From Staphylococcus pseudoxylosus (GTDB lineage Bacteria > Bacillota > Bacilli > Staphylococcales > Staphylococcaceae), in the NCBI RefSeq assembly GCF_003697915.1, contig NZ_RCVN01000006.1:124001-188000 (forward strand): a stretch of 64,000 nucleotides of DNA. Reading direction: 5' to 3'. Of this stretch, positions 1 through 9,449 are shown one piece after another. Position numbers and translations under genes: made by a program. Numbering within the stretch: the stretch's first letter is position 1; each line of letters opens with the position of its first letter. Below the pieces are notes generated by a model that saw only the letters and a list, made by a program, of their open reading frames with translations, ran no database searches and was not told the DNA's origin.

Positions 1-239
1 TCTAACATCACTGTAATACTATAACGTTTTTTCTCAGGTAAGATTTGTAACCATTGATAGTTGTCATCAGCAACAATAATGTTTTGTCCAACAACTGATA
101 CCTCTAATGGCTCTCGAACTTTTTTCATAGTGACTAAACCAATAATACCTTTAAACTTATTATTGTTCACTTTAACCTCTGTGTATTCTCTATCAATGAT
201 GCGACGCCAGTGACGCTTATCAATATATTTTACTTTCAC
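1..239 (-). CDS. DUF402-like protein, 3' part cut by window edge
   Basis: The reverse strand reads open from about position 284 to the window edge, giving a protein that begins MKVKYIDKRHWRRIIDREY and is cut at residue ~80. I relate it to the staphylococcal DUF402 proteins from memory; the function is unknown to me. An AAGGAG ribosome site (249-254) lies 9 bases ahead of the GTG at 239, so I prefer that start. The in-frame ATG at 284 has only a weak GAGATGA ahead of it. The gene is divergent from the methyltransferase at 450, and 285-449 must hold both promoters. The family call is moderate and the coding call is strong. Confidence 0.6.
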   Translation of the reverse strand, partial: MKVKYIDKRHWRRIIDREYTEVKVNNNKFKGIIGLVTMKKVREPLEVSVVGQNIIVADDNYQWLQILPEKKRYSITVML

Positions 240-449
240 TGTCACCAACTCCTTGTCATTATTATATAAAACTGTTTCTCCCATGTCATCTCATGAATTA
301 TATTGATGTCTTTTATTTTTAACTTTAAAATTTGATTAGTATTATTGTACTATATTTCATAGTGTAAAAGCGAAATTGACAATTCCCCAGAAGTCTGTTA
401 AATTTTATCTATATTTTTCAGAAAATTCCATAAATAAAGGAGCCTAACC

Positions 450-1562
450 ATGACAGTTATCCATAGACCATTTAGAGCAGATCATGTTGGTAGTTTATTA
501 CGACCAGATCGCTTAAAAAAAGCACGACAAGACTACAAAAATAATGTAATCGACGCACAAGCACTGAAAGCTATTGAAGATGAAGAGATTGAACATATCA
601 TCGAAAAGCAATTAGAAGTAGGATTACATAGTATTACAGATGGAGAATTTCGTAGAAGTTGGTGGCATTTTGATTTCTTAGAGAATTTAGAAGGTGTTCA
701 AGGCTATACATCCGAACACGGTTTAGAATTCGAAGGTGTTGAAACTAGAAATCATAATGTGAAGATTGTAGACAAGGTTGCATTTAACCCGAACCACCCC
801 CATTTTGAACATTTCCAATTCTTACATGAAAAAGTAAACGGCCGCGGCACATCAAAAGTCTCTATTCCAAGCCCTAACCAACTTTTCCATCCAAACATTT
901 TAAATGAAACAATATATCCAGATATTGAAGCATATTCCCATGATGTTGCCAAAGCATATCATGATAGCCTATTAAAATTTTATGAACTGGGTGCGCGTTA
1001 TATTCAATTAGATGACGTTTATTGGGCAAACCTAACATCAGGAACTCAAAAAACACGTGGTCGTGATCGCACTGAAGATGAAAAAGAAGCTGCACGTCAA
1101 CTTGCATTCCGTGTCGTCAATGAAGCAGTACAAGGATTACCAGAAGATTTACTCATTACAACACACGTTTGTCGAGGGAACTACCAGTCTACTTGGGCAA
1201 TTTCAGGTGGTTACGAACCAGTAGCTCCTTATTTATTCCAGGAAAATTTAGGTGGCTTTTTCTTAGAATATGACGATGATCGCTCTGGAGACTTTGAACC
1301 TTTACGCTATTTCCCAAATGATAAATCAGCAGCAGTACTAGGTTTATTCACTTCAAAAACTGGTGAACTTGAGGATAAAAATGCGATACTTAAGCGTATC
1401 GAAGAAGCTCAGCAATACGTGAAATTAGATCAAATTTGTTTGAGCCCTCAATGTGGATTTGCATCTACCGAAGAAGGTAATAAACTTACGGAAGATGCAC
1501 AATGGCAAAAACTTGCTTATGTAGTAGAAATTGCAAAAGAAGTATTTGGTACTGCAAAATAA
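450..1562 (+). CDS. MetE-like cobalamin-independent methyltransferase (YxjG/YxjH type)
   Basis: This 370-residue protein corresponds to the C-terminal catalytic barrel of methionine synthase MetE, without the N-terminal half. Known family role: methyl transfer to homocysteine or a related thiol, with zinc activating the thiol. The expected zinc ligands are visible: His and Cys in THVCRGNY, a Glu in FFLEYDDD, and Cys in SPQCGFAS. The AAAGGAG site just ahead of ATG 450 fixes the start. The gene is monocistronic, with a strong terminator directly behind it. The short 165-base upstream gap has no room for an obvious S-box riboswitch. The true methyl donor cannot be read from the sequence. Confidence 0.85.
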   Translation: MTVIHRPFRADHVGSLLRPDRLKKARQDYKNNVIDAQALKAIEDEEIEHIIEKQLEVGLHSITDGEFRRSWWHFDFLENLEGVQGYTSEHGLEFEGVETRNHNVKIVDKVAFNPNHPHFEHFQFLHEKVNGRGTSKVSIPSPNQLFHPNILNETIYPDIEAYSHDVAKAYHDSLLKFYELGARYIQLDDVYWANLTSGTQKTRGRDRTEDEKEAARQLAFRVVNEAVQGLPEDLLITTHVCRGNYQSTWAISGGYEPVAPYLFQENLGGFFLEYDDDRSGDFEPLRYFPNDKSAAVLGLFTSKTGELEDKNAILKRIEEAQQYVKLDQICLSPQCGFASTEEGNKLTEDAQWQKLAYVVEIAKEVFGTAK

Positions 1563-1590
1563 CATAAAAGTGAAACAGTATTAACGATTT

Positions 1591-1626
1591 GAGAGCCCGA
1601 GACACAAAGTAATGTCTCGGGCTCTC
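1591..1626 (+). terminator. Intrinsic terminator of the MetE-like gene
   Basis: A perfect 14-bp stem (1591-1604 with 1613-1626), 8-base loop, then a T-rich tail on the plus strand. It also lies just past the stop of the convergent cupin gene, but the minus-strand tail is poor. Confidence 0.85.
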
Positions 1627-1646
1627 AAATTTAATTTTTATAGAAT

Positions 1647-2153
1647 TTAAAATTTGTTCTGTTCAATAGCTTCGGAAGATAATGCATAACGCATATTGAT
1701 ATTTTTTAAGTTAGGATATTGTTCGTTCAACCAACTTTGGCTTAATAATTCAAAATGTGCAAACTCAAATGCAGGTTGACACATGCAACCAACAAGTGCG
1801 TAATCATTTTGCCCTTCAACTGATGATGCGAATATGGTCCCTTTTGGTACCACATACTGTAATACGTCACCGGCTTCTATATGCTTCCCTAAAGATACTT
1901 GTTCGTATCTACCATCAGGGTGGATCATATGAATCGTAAGTGAGTCACCATCATGATAATACCAAATTTCATCTGCATCTATACGATGGAAATGTGAAAT
2001 ATTGTCATGCGTTAATAAGAAATAAATACTAGAATATTGAGCTCTTTGATTTGCATCTTCTGTAGTACCTTTAATGACTTCTTTATAATATCCACCTTCT
2101 GGGTGCGGTTGCAGTTGTAATTGTGAAATCCAAGTTTGTATGTGTTGATTCAT
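1647..2153 (-). CDS. Cupin-fold protein (DUF985/cupin_5 family)
   Basis: A 168-residue protein with the DUF985 pattern: PHPEGGYYKE near the N-terminus, SSIYFLL, then FHRIDADEIWYYHDGDSL, which carries the likely metal-binding His/Glu of a cupin barrel, and a second half with GDVLQYVVPKGTIFAS. Related structures are small beta-barrel proteins of unsettled function, so no reaction is proposed. It begins one base after the yebC-like stop, so the two genes are probably one transcript. Confidence 0.75.
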   Translation of the reverse strand: MNQHIQTWISQLQLQPHPEGGYYKEVIKGTTEDANQRAQYSSIYFLLTHDNISHFHRIDADEIWYYHDGDSLTIHMIHPDGRYEQVSLGKHIEAGDVLQYVVPKGTIFASSVEGQNDYALVGCMCQPAFEFAHFELLSQSWLNEQYPNLKNINMRYALSSEAIEQNKF

Positions 2154-2154
2154 G

Positions 2155-2871
2155 TTATTTCAAATCCACGTTATGAAATACGTTTTGCACATCATCTAGG
2201 TCTTCTAATACTTCAATAAGTGTTTCGAATTGTTCCTGATCTTCTTCTGATAATTCGATATCAGATTGGGGTAACATTTCAAATTCCGCAACTTTAAATG
2301 TTTCAATACCTATTGCTCTTAATGCATCTTGTACTTGTGCAAATTGGTCTGGTTCAGCGTATACAATAGTTAATCCATTTTCATCAATCACATCTCTGAC
2401 ATCCACATCTTTTTCCATTAATGCTTCTAATGTATCGTCTACTGATTTGCCTTCAAAACCAAATACAGCTGTATATTCAAACATATAAGCGACTGATCCT
2501 GATACGCCCATATTGCCTCCATTTTTACCGAAGGCTGCACGTACATCTGAAGCAGTTCTATTTACATTATCTGTCAAAGCATCAACAATTATCATTGAGC
2601 CATTTGGACCAAAACCTTCATATCTTAATTCATCATAATTTTCTTCACCAGAGCCCTTAGCTTTTTCAATCGCTTTCTCAATAATGTGGTTCGGAACTGA
2701 ATAAGTTTTGGCACGCTCTAATGTTAAACGTAAAGCTTGATTGGCATGCGGATCAGGTTCACCTGATTTAGCTGCTACATAAATCTCTTTACCAAACTTC
2801 GCATAAATTTTACTTGTATTTTTATCTTTTTGGGCCTTTTTTTCTTTAATATTATTCCACTTACGTCCCAT
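2155..2871 (-). CDS. YebC/PmpR-family protein (YeeN subtype)
   Basis: A 238-residue protein of the usual family length, starting [20 protein letters not shown], with the family block [23 protein letters not shown] in the middle and an acidic C-terminus. The family includes transcriptional regulators (PmpR) and proteins linked to translation of difficult peptide stretches (YebC). The YeeN-type N-terminus separates it from the standard YebC paralogue. It is likely cotranscribed with the downstream cupin gene. Confidence 0.85.
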   Translation of the reverse strand: MGRKWNNIKEKKAQKDKNTSKIYAKFGKEIYVAAKSGEPDPHANQALRLTLERAKTYSVPNHIIEKAIEKAKGSGEENYDELRYEGFGPNGSMIIVDALTDNVNRTASDVRAAFGKNGGNMGVSGSVAYMFEYTAVFGFEGKSVDDTLEALMEKDVDVRDVIDENGLTIVYAEPDQFAQVQDALRAIGIETFKVAEFEMLPQSDIELSEEDQEQFETLIEVLEDLDDVQNVFHNVDLK

Positions 2872-2990
2872 GATTTCATCTCGCTTTCTCGATTACTACA
2901 TCTATTAATATGATATATTATACAATATTTTTGCTTTAGAATATAGATTTACGCACATCAGTTGAACCCAAGTCCTTTTCAAACTATAAA

Positions 2991-3030
2991 AACTACAGAT
3001 ATTTACCATATAAAGTAAATGTCTGTAGTT
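2991..3030. terminator. Bidirectional terminator behind sarX
   Basis: Outer arms AACTACAGA and TCTGTAGTT enclose an inner TTTAC/GTAAA stem, with T-runs on both sides. It lies about 50 bases past the sarX stop and fits as its terminator. Confidence 0.75.
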
Positions 3031-3082
3031 TTTATTTTAATATGCTATTCAGACTATTGAAGTTGTTAAATTACACTAGCGT

Positions 3083-3439
3083 TTACTTAACATATCCTTC
3101 AATATCATCTAATAAAGTTTTATAGTTTTGTGCATTGTCATTATTCATAAATAAGTATACTTTACGCTCATCTTCAGTTGAACGTATTTTACTTACTCTA
3201 TCTTGATCAATCAATCTACGAATCGATGCAAGCACCTTAGTCCTACTTAACTCAAGTTCAGTAGTTGCAATTTTTAGAAATGGCTGCATTAACAAGTTAT
3301 TTTCACTACAATTTTGCTCTATCAATTCTAAAATTGCAACGTCATTCATAGTCAATTTGTAGTTTGATTCAATGTAGTGCATTAAACTTTTATATTTTTT
3401 ATAAATATTTAAAAATTGCTCTTTTTTGTCTTTATTCAC
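3083..3439 (-). CDS. sarX: SarX, SarA-family winged-helix regulator
   Basis: A 118-residue SarA-family DNA-binding protein. Family signatures are YKLTMNDVAILELI, LELSRTKVLASIRRLI (recognition-helix region) and the wing RSTEDERKVYLFMNND. In S. aureus SarX modulates agr and biofilm genes and is controlled by Rbf, whose gene lies immediately upstream here too. The reading frame is open to 3475, but GGAGGTG lies 8 bases ahead of the GTG at 3439, which gives the family's usual length. The longer start would place residues of no family similarity in front. Confidence 0.85.
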   Translation of the reverse strand: MNKDKKEQFLNIYKKYKSLMHYIESNYKLTMNDVAILELIEQNCSENNLLMQPFLKIATTELELSRTKVLASIRRLIDQDRVSKIRSTEDERKVYLFMNNDNAQNYKTLLDDIEGYVK

Positions 3440-3603
3440 TGTTGTTACACCTCCAAATGCTAGTAAGCAATACAATACAATTATCCATAAATTACAAGCC
3501 TATGTCCTTATTATTTATAATTATAGATTTGTCAAAATTACGAATAACGATAAATTGTATTTTGCTACGCATATTTTTTACAGGGTTAAAATATAATAAT
3601 AAT

Positions 3604-5754
3604 TTATTTTTTATAAATATCAATGATGTGAACGGTATTATAATTTAAATCAATAGTCAAATTCTCTTCTTCAAAATGATGTTGCATAACACTAAAATGC
3701 GGTTTATTATACTCATCGATCTTGCTAATTAATTCATCTGACCATGCATGTTTAATTCTTAAAGATGGTGCAATAATACCATTGATATTTCCAAATGTAC
3801 TATTTATTTTTTCATAAAAAACAATGTAAGGGCGTTTCAGTGCTTTATCTTTAAAATTTAAATGTATTTGTATATTTTGCGGTTCACTCTCTGCAGTTTC
3901 ACTTTCCCCTATGCGCCAATCATTTACAAAAACGGAAATTTTCTCTGGATGATTCACTATCGTATAATAGTCAAAATCTTTCACTTCATATCTCATTTTC
4001 TCCATTATTCTTTCATACATATTACCTAAAACGGAGCGAAAGCCTTTTTGATCATATAAATACAATGCATTTTTCTCACCTTGTTGCTGGAATAAATCTA
4101 TCCCCACGCCTGTAAAATACTCACGCATCTGTTTAAACATCCCCATAAGTAACGGTGGACTTTCGATAATCTCCATATTGTCATCATTTAATAAATAATT
4201 ATTATGCACATTCAAAAGAAAATATGCTCTTTCTTCCAATTCCATATCATTCATAATCTTTTTAATATTACTAAACTTAAATACTTGTTTTGTGAGCAAG
4301 TCTTCATGATCTTCACTCAAATAAGGAGAAGTTAATTTATGATTATCTATAAAAAAATAATCGAATCCTATGCGTTTCATCTGCTTCTCCATTAATTTAA
4401 AACATTCGGGATGATTGAATAAATGTGTAATATCAATTCCGAATTTTACATGCTCTCTATATTGCTGAATTTTAATAATATTACGATAAATTTCTTTGAT
4501 AGACATACGCTCAACATTAAAGATATAACTCACTGAATGCATATGTTTTTCTGACAATTCTGGATGTGCTTGTAAATAAGCTTGATATTGACTATATATT
4601 TGGTCTATATAGATATTAACATCGTCATTACTAGTAATTTGAAATGCAAGGTTCACATTTGCATGATAAACAAAATTAATAAAGCCATAAGATTCATCCA
4701 TAAATGTTTCCTGTAACTTTCTCGGATCTATCATGCAATAAACAATCACTTTTTGTGTACCTTCAAATAGATAATTCATACTCTTATTCGCAAGCAAATG
4801 ATGAAACTCTGCTATACTATGAATTTGAATTATAATCGTATCGTTAGTAGATTCTTTAATATGCTGCAGATTAATACATATATAATTGTTCTGAACATTG
4901 AGTTTGTTAAGTCGTTCAGCTATTATATTCTGAATTTCAGTGACTGCTCTCATATTATAATCCTCGGCCGTAAAAGGAAATGATTTATCCAATTTTGAAA
5001 GTAGACGATAGTCCTTAGGTGAATAACCAAAATAATGTTTGAATTTTTTACTATAGATCGCAGAACTGCTAAATCCATAGTAATCGGACACCTCACTTAT
5101 CGTAGATTTTCCTGTTAGCAAACTAGATATCGATGTTGAAAGTTTTAAAGTATCTATATACGTTTTAAAGCTCATCCCCAACGTATTATAAAATTGCGTC
5201 GATATATTTGATTGAGAAATAAAAAGTTTATTCGCAATTTCTTTTAACGTTAACTTTTTATCTAAATGGTTATTAACATAATCCAACATTTCACCGGTAA
5301 TACCATAAAATGAATAGTCTGTTTGTTGTTTCAAATATTTTATATCGACTTTTGCTTCAGAAGCGATAATATCGACAATGTTATTCATGTAGGACTCGAA
5401 TAACGGTTCAGTCAACGTTTTATTTAATTGATGTTGCGTTAAACTAAGTATAGATTGGAATAACGCATTGGAAGATTGAATTAAGTTAGATGTATATTGA
5501 TACGCAAAAAAATCATAGCCACGATTATAAAACCAATCACTCGCAATATACAGCTTAATCGCTTGTTCATTTCTTTTTATTGTAAAAATTTCAGAGTTAT
5601 TGATTATAAATAAGTCATTTTCAACTTCAATATCTGTTATAAAATGTTGTATCTCTGTGATTCCTTTTAAAGGGAATATTAGTAATAAGCCGTCAGCTAC
5701 ACGTTTCGTAGGATAATTATCCTTAGAAATAATATTTAAGCACTGCGCTTTCAT
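3604..5754 (-). CDS. rbf: Rbf, AraC-type regulator of biofilm formation
   Basis: A 716-residue protein with an AraC double helix-turn-helix in its first half (about residues 155-255: LTLKEIANKLFISQSNIS and STISEVSDYYGFSSSAIYSKKFKHYFGYSPKDYR). A long C-terminal region has a glycosidase-barrel look (for example YFTGVGIDLFQQQGEKNALYLYDQ). Length and architecture match S. aureus Rbf. Rbf is known to act on biofilm formation through SarX. The gene sits directly upstream of sarX on the same strand with about 165 bases between and no clear terminator, so read-through is possible. Confidence 0.85.
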   Translation of the reverse strand: MKAQCLNIISKDNYPTKRVADGLLLIFPLKGITEIQHFITDIEVENDLFIINNSEIFTIKRNEQAIKLYIASDWFYNRGYDFFAYQYTSNLIQSSNALFQSILSLTQHQLNKTLTEPLFESYMNNIVDIIASEAKVDIKYLKQQTDYSFYGITGEMLDYVNNHLDKKLTLKEIANKLFISQSNISTQFYNTLGMSFKTYIDTLKLSTSISSLLTGKSTISEVSDYYGFSSSAIYSKKFKHYFGYSPKDYRLLSKLDKSFPFTAEDYNMRAVTEIQNIIAERLNKLNVQNNYICINLQHIKESTNDTIIIQIHSIAEFHHLLANKSMNYLFEGTQKVIVYCMIDPRKLQETFMDESYGFINFVYHANVNLAFQITSNDDVNIYIDQIYSQYQAYLQAHPELSEKHMHSVSYIFNVERMSIKEIYRNIIKIQQYREHVKFGIDITHLFNHPECFKLMEKQMKRIGFDYFFIDNHKLTSPYLSEDHEDLLTKQVFKFSNIKKIMNDMELEERAYFLLNVHNNYLLNDDNMEIIESPPLLMGMFKQMREYFTGVGIDLFQQQGEKNALYLYDQKGFRSVLGNMYERIMEKMRYEVKDFDYYTIVNHPEKISVFVNDWRIGESETAESEPQNIQIHLNFKDKALKRPYIVFYEKINSTFGNINGIIAPSLRIKHAWSDELISKIDEYNKPHFSVMQHHFEEENLTIDLNYNTVHIIDIYKK

Positions 5755-6000
5755 AATTTAACCTCTTTCAAATATTGTCATACGCCATGCATTAATATGT
5801 CACTCTATCATAAAAGCTAAAGTTGGCACTTTATATCTTAATTATTTAAATAAGTATTTTTTGTCTTTAGATAATTTTGTATAAAACAAATAATTTTGTC
5901 AACTTTTTCATTAATTAAACTCAATTTTAAAAATGTTGCATTGTATTTTTTCAAAATTTAAAAATGTTGTTTTAACAAAGCATCTCATCAGATAAAAAAT

Positions 6001-6044
6001 CACCTTCAAAAAACCTCTTATTTCACAAGGTATTTTTGAAGGTG
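6001..6044 (-). terminator. Terminator of the BI-1-like gene
   Basis: Arms CACCTTCAAAAA and TTTTTGAAGGTG (12 bp) with an inner ACCT/AGGT stem. On the minus strand a T-run follows. It is 30 bases past the stop at 6074. Confidence 0.85.
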
Positions 6045-6073
6045 TCTTCATCAAATTGAATATTAAAATTTTA

Positions 6074-6748
6074 TTATTTTCTAAATTTAGTTGCAAGTCT
6101 TAATACATACTTGATGATGTGCAACAGATTCACAAATAAATTAAAGCCCATTTCTCTTGGAGAAAATTGTCCACGCTTCATACGATTGAAATCGTACAGT
6201 GTATAGAGTAGGAATAATAATAAGCCTACTACAGTTATAATCGTATGGAAAATTGGATTTTGTATAAACATACCGATTAAACTTGCTATAATAAGCACAA
6301 CTAAAGTAACAAATAAATATTTCCCCATACTAGCCGCATTACCAATTAAGAAATAACCGATAATCCCAAAAACAATAAACGCTGAAATTGCTAAAATGAT
6401 ATTTTTGAAAAATACCTCTGGTCCTAAATTCTGTAAATATGCAGTGAAGGTTGCATAAGATAATAAACCTACAACAATCGCGTAAATATGGGAAATTACT
6501 AGACCGTATTTACGTGCCCGATTAAAGATAACCGTAATCAGTACTAAGGCAAGAAGTACGAATGAAAGTGGTTTTCTCCATTCCATAGGTAAGAACTGCC
6601 CAAAATAACAGCCAATGCCAAAAATAATCCAGTAATACATAAAGAATAGCCATACTTTACTATAAGCATGTGACTGTGATTTAGATTGTTTTTTAGATTG
6701 GTTTTGTTGCTTATTTACTTGTTGTGTTGATTCAGCCAATTTACTCAC
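6074..6748 (-). CDS. Bax inhibitor-1/YetJ-like membrane protein
   Basis: A 224-residue protein with about seven hydrophobic segments after a polar, Gln/Ser/Lys-rich N-terminal tail of some 30 residues. The C-terminal pattern LYTLYDFNRMKRG followed by NLFVNLLHIIKYVLRLATKF matches the last helices of the BI-1 (UPF0005) family, including the conserved Asp. Bacterial members such as YetJ are pH-sensitive calcium-leak channels, but transport is not shown here. It appears monocistronic with its own terminator. Confidence 0.6.
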   Translation of the reverse strand: MSKLAESTQQVNKQQNQSKKQSKSQSHAYSKVWLFFMYYWIIFGIGCYFGQFLPMEWRKPLSFVLLALVLITVIFNRARKYGLVISHIYAIVVGLLSYATFTAYLQNLGPEVFFKNIILAISAFIVFGIIGYFLIGNAASMGKYLFVTLVVLIIASLIGMFIQNPIFHTIITVVGLLLFLLYTLYDFNRMKRGQFSPREMGFNLFVNLLHIIKYVLRLATKFRK

Positions 6749-7202
6749 TCCTTCTCATTATAGAACTATTTATAAAAATAATATGCGTTTAATCATAACA
6801 TTTATGGGATATATGTATAGCATGTAAATTTTCACAATGTCCTACGATTGCAATTATTAATACTTTAATGTTCACTGTTTCATTGATTAGCAAACATGAT
6901 GAATGTATTTTCTAACAATTTTAATGTTAAAATCACTATTTTTGTTAATAGTTAATGTTACATTTCAAATAAAGTTAATTACAAGCGAAATGTAACGCAT
7001 GCTTATAAACGCCTATACGAAGGTATTTATCGAATAATCCTCAGTGAAACACTAAATATTAATAATATTACAACTTTATAACAACGTACACAAAGCAAAT
7101 GATTTTTGTTAGTATGAAACGTGAATTGAGATTAAAAAAACTAACGACATGTATTTATTTCAATAATCACTGTTAGACATAGGCATTGAAGGAGGAGTTT
7201 TT
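6749..7202. other. 454-base intergenic region ahead of the LysM-CHAP gene
   Basis: No gene seen. It holds the promoter regions of two divergent genes. Notable is a perfect 10-bp inverted repeat, GTTACATTTC (6957-6966) and GAAATGTAAC (6987-6996), 20 bases apart, and three TGTTAA/TGTTAC copies at 6925, 6943 and 6956. The canonical WalR spacing (TGTWAH-N5-TGTWAH) was not found. Confidence 0.6.
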
Positions 7203-8009
7203 TTGAAAAAGTTAGCATTTGCAGTAACAGCTGCTTCAGGTGCAGCAGCATTCATAGCAAATCATGAAGCTGATGCATCAACACAGCATACAGTAAAATC
7301 TGGTGAGTCACTATGGTCAATTTCACAGCAATACGGTGTTTCAATTGATGAAATTAAACAAAATAATAACATTAACAATAACATTGTATTCCCAGGGCAA
7401 GTCATCGAAATTGGCGGAAGTGGCTCTCAGGGACAAGAATCATCTTCAAACGCTACTTCAGGTGGATCAAGTCACACTGTACAATCTGGTGAGTCTTTAA
7501 ATATCATTGCAAATAAATATGGCGTTTCAGTTGAAGAAATTGTTTCAGCCAACAATTTAAATGGTTATATCATCTACCCTAATCAAACATTAACAATCCC
7601 TGGTGCAACAGGAACTGGTGGTGCGGGCGGAAGCTCAACAGAAACACCAAACACGAATACGGGTGGATCATCAGCAAGTGATGCTAACCTATACGATTGG
7701 GGACAATGTACTTGGCACGTGTTTAATCGTAGAGCAGAAACTGGTCAACCAATTAGTACTTATTGGTGGAACGCAGATCACTGGGCAAACAATGCCGCTG
7801 CAGACGGTTATACAGTAAATAATTCACCAAGTGCTGGTTCAATCATGCAAAATTATGAAGGACCTATTGGACACGTTGCTTACGTAGAACAAGTCAATCC
7901 AGATGGTAGTATTCTAATTTCAGAAATGAATTATAATACACCTCCAGGTACTGTTGATTATCGTACTATCCCTGCATCACAAGCTTCAAGTTATAATTAC
8001 ATCCATTAA
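7203..8009 (+). CDS. Secreted LysM-CHAP peptidoglycan hydrolase (SsaA-like)
   Basis: A 268-residue secreted protein. It has a signal peptide (residues 1-25, ending HEADA), LysM domains at about 28-70 and 91-133 for wall binding, a Gly/Ser/Thr-rich linker, and a CHAP amidase/endopeptidase domain from about 160. The CHAP catalytic Cys169 (WGQCTWHVF) and His224 (GHVAYVEQV) are present. It probably trims peptidoglycan at the cell surface. The start is TTG, fixed by GGAGGAG at the usual distance. Many staphylococcal paralogues belong to the WalKR regulon, but I could not find the canonical box. Confidence 0.9.
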   Translation: MKKLAFAVTAASGAAAFIANHEADASTQHTVKSGESLWSISQQYGVSIDEIKQNNNINNNIVFPGQVIEIGGSGSQGQESSSNATSGGSSHTVQSGESLNIIANKYGVSVEEIVSANNLNGYIIYPNQTLTIPGATGTGGAGGSSTETPNTNTGGSSASDANLYDWGQCTWHVFNRRAETGQPISTYWWNADHWANNAAADGYTVNNSPSAGSIMQNYEGPIGHVAYVEQVNPDGSILISEMNYNTPPGTVDYRTIPASQASSYNYIH

Positions 8010-8060
8010 TTATAACCTTATTATGCAAATGAAATGATGACAGTAGTAAAATAAATCAAA

Positions 8061-8094
8061 TAATAGCTTGAGACATTTATGTCTCAGGCTATTA
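8061..8094 (+). terminator. Terminator of the LysM-CHAP gene
   Basis: 16-bp stem (one G-U pair) with TGAGACAT/ATGTCTCA at its tip and TTTTG after it, 52 bases past the stop codon. Confidence 0.8.
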
Positions 8095-8376
8095 TTTTGT
8101 GCTCATGAACTCTAACCATTTTTCATCTCCAGCACCTTATATTTGGATCAAAAAAGTGTGAGACTGAAAAATATTAGATATGGTTAAAAGATTTGTCTTA
8201 ACCAATACTCAAGCTTAAGTTCCATTAACTAAATGTACTTATAGCGACAATTGGCGCCCTTAAATAAGTAATACTAATTTTTATAAGTGTCACATTTGAG
8301 TATAAGCTCAAATGCAATAACCACTAACTCCATAAATTAAGCAGTGCGCCTTTAAACGATTGCTATAAAATAATTA
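8095..8376. other. Structured non-coding stretch between two terminators
   Basis: No gene seen. It contains two small perfect hairpins, GGTTAA/TTAACC (8182-8203) and CATTTGAG/CTCAAATG (8293-8314), and two loosely similar segments ending GCGCC-TTAAA (about 8210-8262 and 8307-8355). I cannot name a function. Confidence 0.4.
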
Positions 8377-8405
8377 CGGCTGAGACAATTCATTTGTCTC
8401 AGCCG
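8377..8405. terminator. Terminator of pit, bidirectional
   Basis: 12-bp stem CGGCTGAGACAA/TTGTCTCAGCCG with a 5-base loop, 24 bases past the pit stop. T-runs follow on both strands. Confidence 0.8.
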
Positions 8406-8428
8406 CTTTTGAATCACTTTATCTTAAA

Positions 8429-9436
8429 TTATAAGAAAAAATTAATAATGTAATAAATCAATGCTGCAACTATTGCAGAAATTGGTAATGTAATCACCCA
8501 CGTAACAATCATACGTTGCGCTGTATTCCACTTAACACCTTTAATACGATTAGAAGATCCCACACCTAAGATAGATGAAGAAACTACGTGTGTTGTAGAT
8601 AGTGGGAAATGTAGTGATGATGCTACAAATATAGTTAACGCAGATGATAAATCTGCTGCAGCACCATTAGCTGGTCGTATTTTCATAATATTACCACCAA
8701 CTGTTTTAATAATTTTCCAACCACCAACAGCGGTACCTAATCCCATCGCAGTAGCACAGGAAATTTTAACCCATAGTTGTGGTTCTACGCTAGAACCCGT
8801 TTGAATACCTGCAACAATTAAAGCTAATGTAATAATCCCCATTGATTTTTGCGCGTCATTCGTACCATGTGAGAACGATTGTAAAGACGCTGTGAAAATT
8901 TGAAAGAATCTAAAATTACGATTAGTTTTTGTAAGATTCGCATTTTTAAATACTACTTTTACAATCGAGTACATTATAAACCCTACACAGAATGCAATGA
9001 CTGGTGATAAAAGTAATACGATTATGATTTTTGTAAAACCTTGATAATGTAATACAGCAAATGAACCTTGTGAAGCAATTGCCGCACCAGCGATAGAACC
9101 TATCAATGCATGTGAAGATGAACTTGGTATACCATAATACCAAGTTAATAAATTCCAGAAAATTGCAGCGATAATAGCTGCTAATACTACAACTAGACCA
9201 TTTTCTAATTTAAATGGGTCTACGATATCTTTAGTTATTGTTCCTGCAACCCCAGTGAACGTTAAAGCACCGATAAAATTCATGACAGATGCCAAAAGTA
9301 TAGCCGTTCTAGGAGTTAAGGCACGCGTTGAAACAGCAGTAGCAACAGCATTGGCTGTATCATGGAAACCATTGATAAAGTCAAATATAAGTGAAAAAAT
9401 AACAATAGCTACTGTGATGATCAAAATATATTCCAT
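8429..9436 (-). CDS. pit: Low-affinity inorganic phosphate transporter, Pit family
   Basis: A 335-residue integral membrane protein with about ten hydrophobic segments and the duplicated Pit signature: FDFINGFHDTANAVATAVSTRAL at the N-terminus and SFSHGTNDAQKSMGIITLAL near the middle. PiT proteins bring phosphate in with a cation. The gene follows the DUF47 gene by 13 bases, the usual Pit arrangement, so the two should be one operon ending at 8377-8405. Confidence 0.9.
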   Translation of the reverse strand: MEYILIITVAIVIFSLIFDFINGFHDTANAVATAVSTRALTPRTAILLASVMNFIGALTFTGVAGTITKDIVDPFKLENGLVVVLAAIIAAIFWNLLTWYYGIPSSSSHALIGSIAGAAIASQGSFAVLHYQGFTKIIIVLLLSPVIAFCVGFIMYSIVKVVFKNANLTKTNRNFRFFQIFTASLQSFSHGTNDAQKSMGIITLALIVAGIQTGSSVEPQLWVKISCATAMGLGTAVGGWKIIKTVGGNIMKIRPANGAAADLSSALTIFVASSLHFPLSTTHVVSSSILGVGSSNRIKGVKWNTAQRMIVTWVITLPISAIVAALIYYIINFFL

Positions 9437-9449
9437 AAGTTAGGACTCC

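Noticed and set aside
285..449. Possible S-box or T-box leader for the MetE-like gene
   Set aside because: The gap is too short and no S-box or T-box core or terminator/antiterminator pair is visible.
3364..3648. 94-codon plus-strand frame over the sarX/rbf junction
   Set aside because: It lies antisense to sarX and the end of rbf, is AT-driven and hydrophobic, and lacks a ribosome site.
5911..6096. 61-codon frame behind the BI-1-like gene
   Set aside because: It overlaps the terminator hairpin at 6001-6044, has no good ribosome site and no protein-like pattern.
8377..8405. TGAGACA-type repeats scattered through the window as a mobile repeat family
   Set aside because: Each copy (1591, 8061, 8377, 14106) is a terminator stem at the end of a gene with different flanks; shared wording reflects stable terminator sequence rather than mobility.
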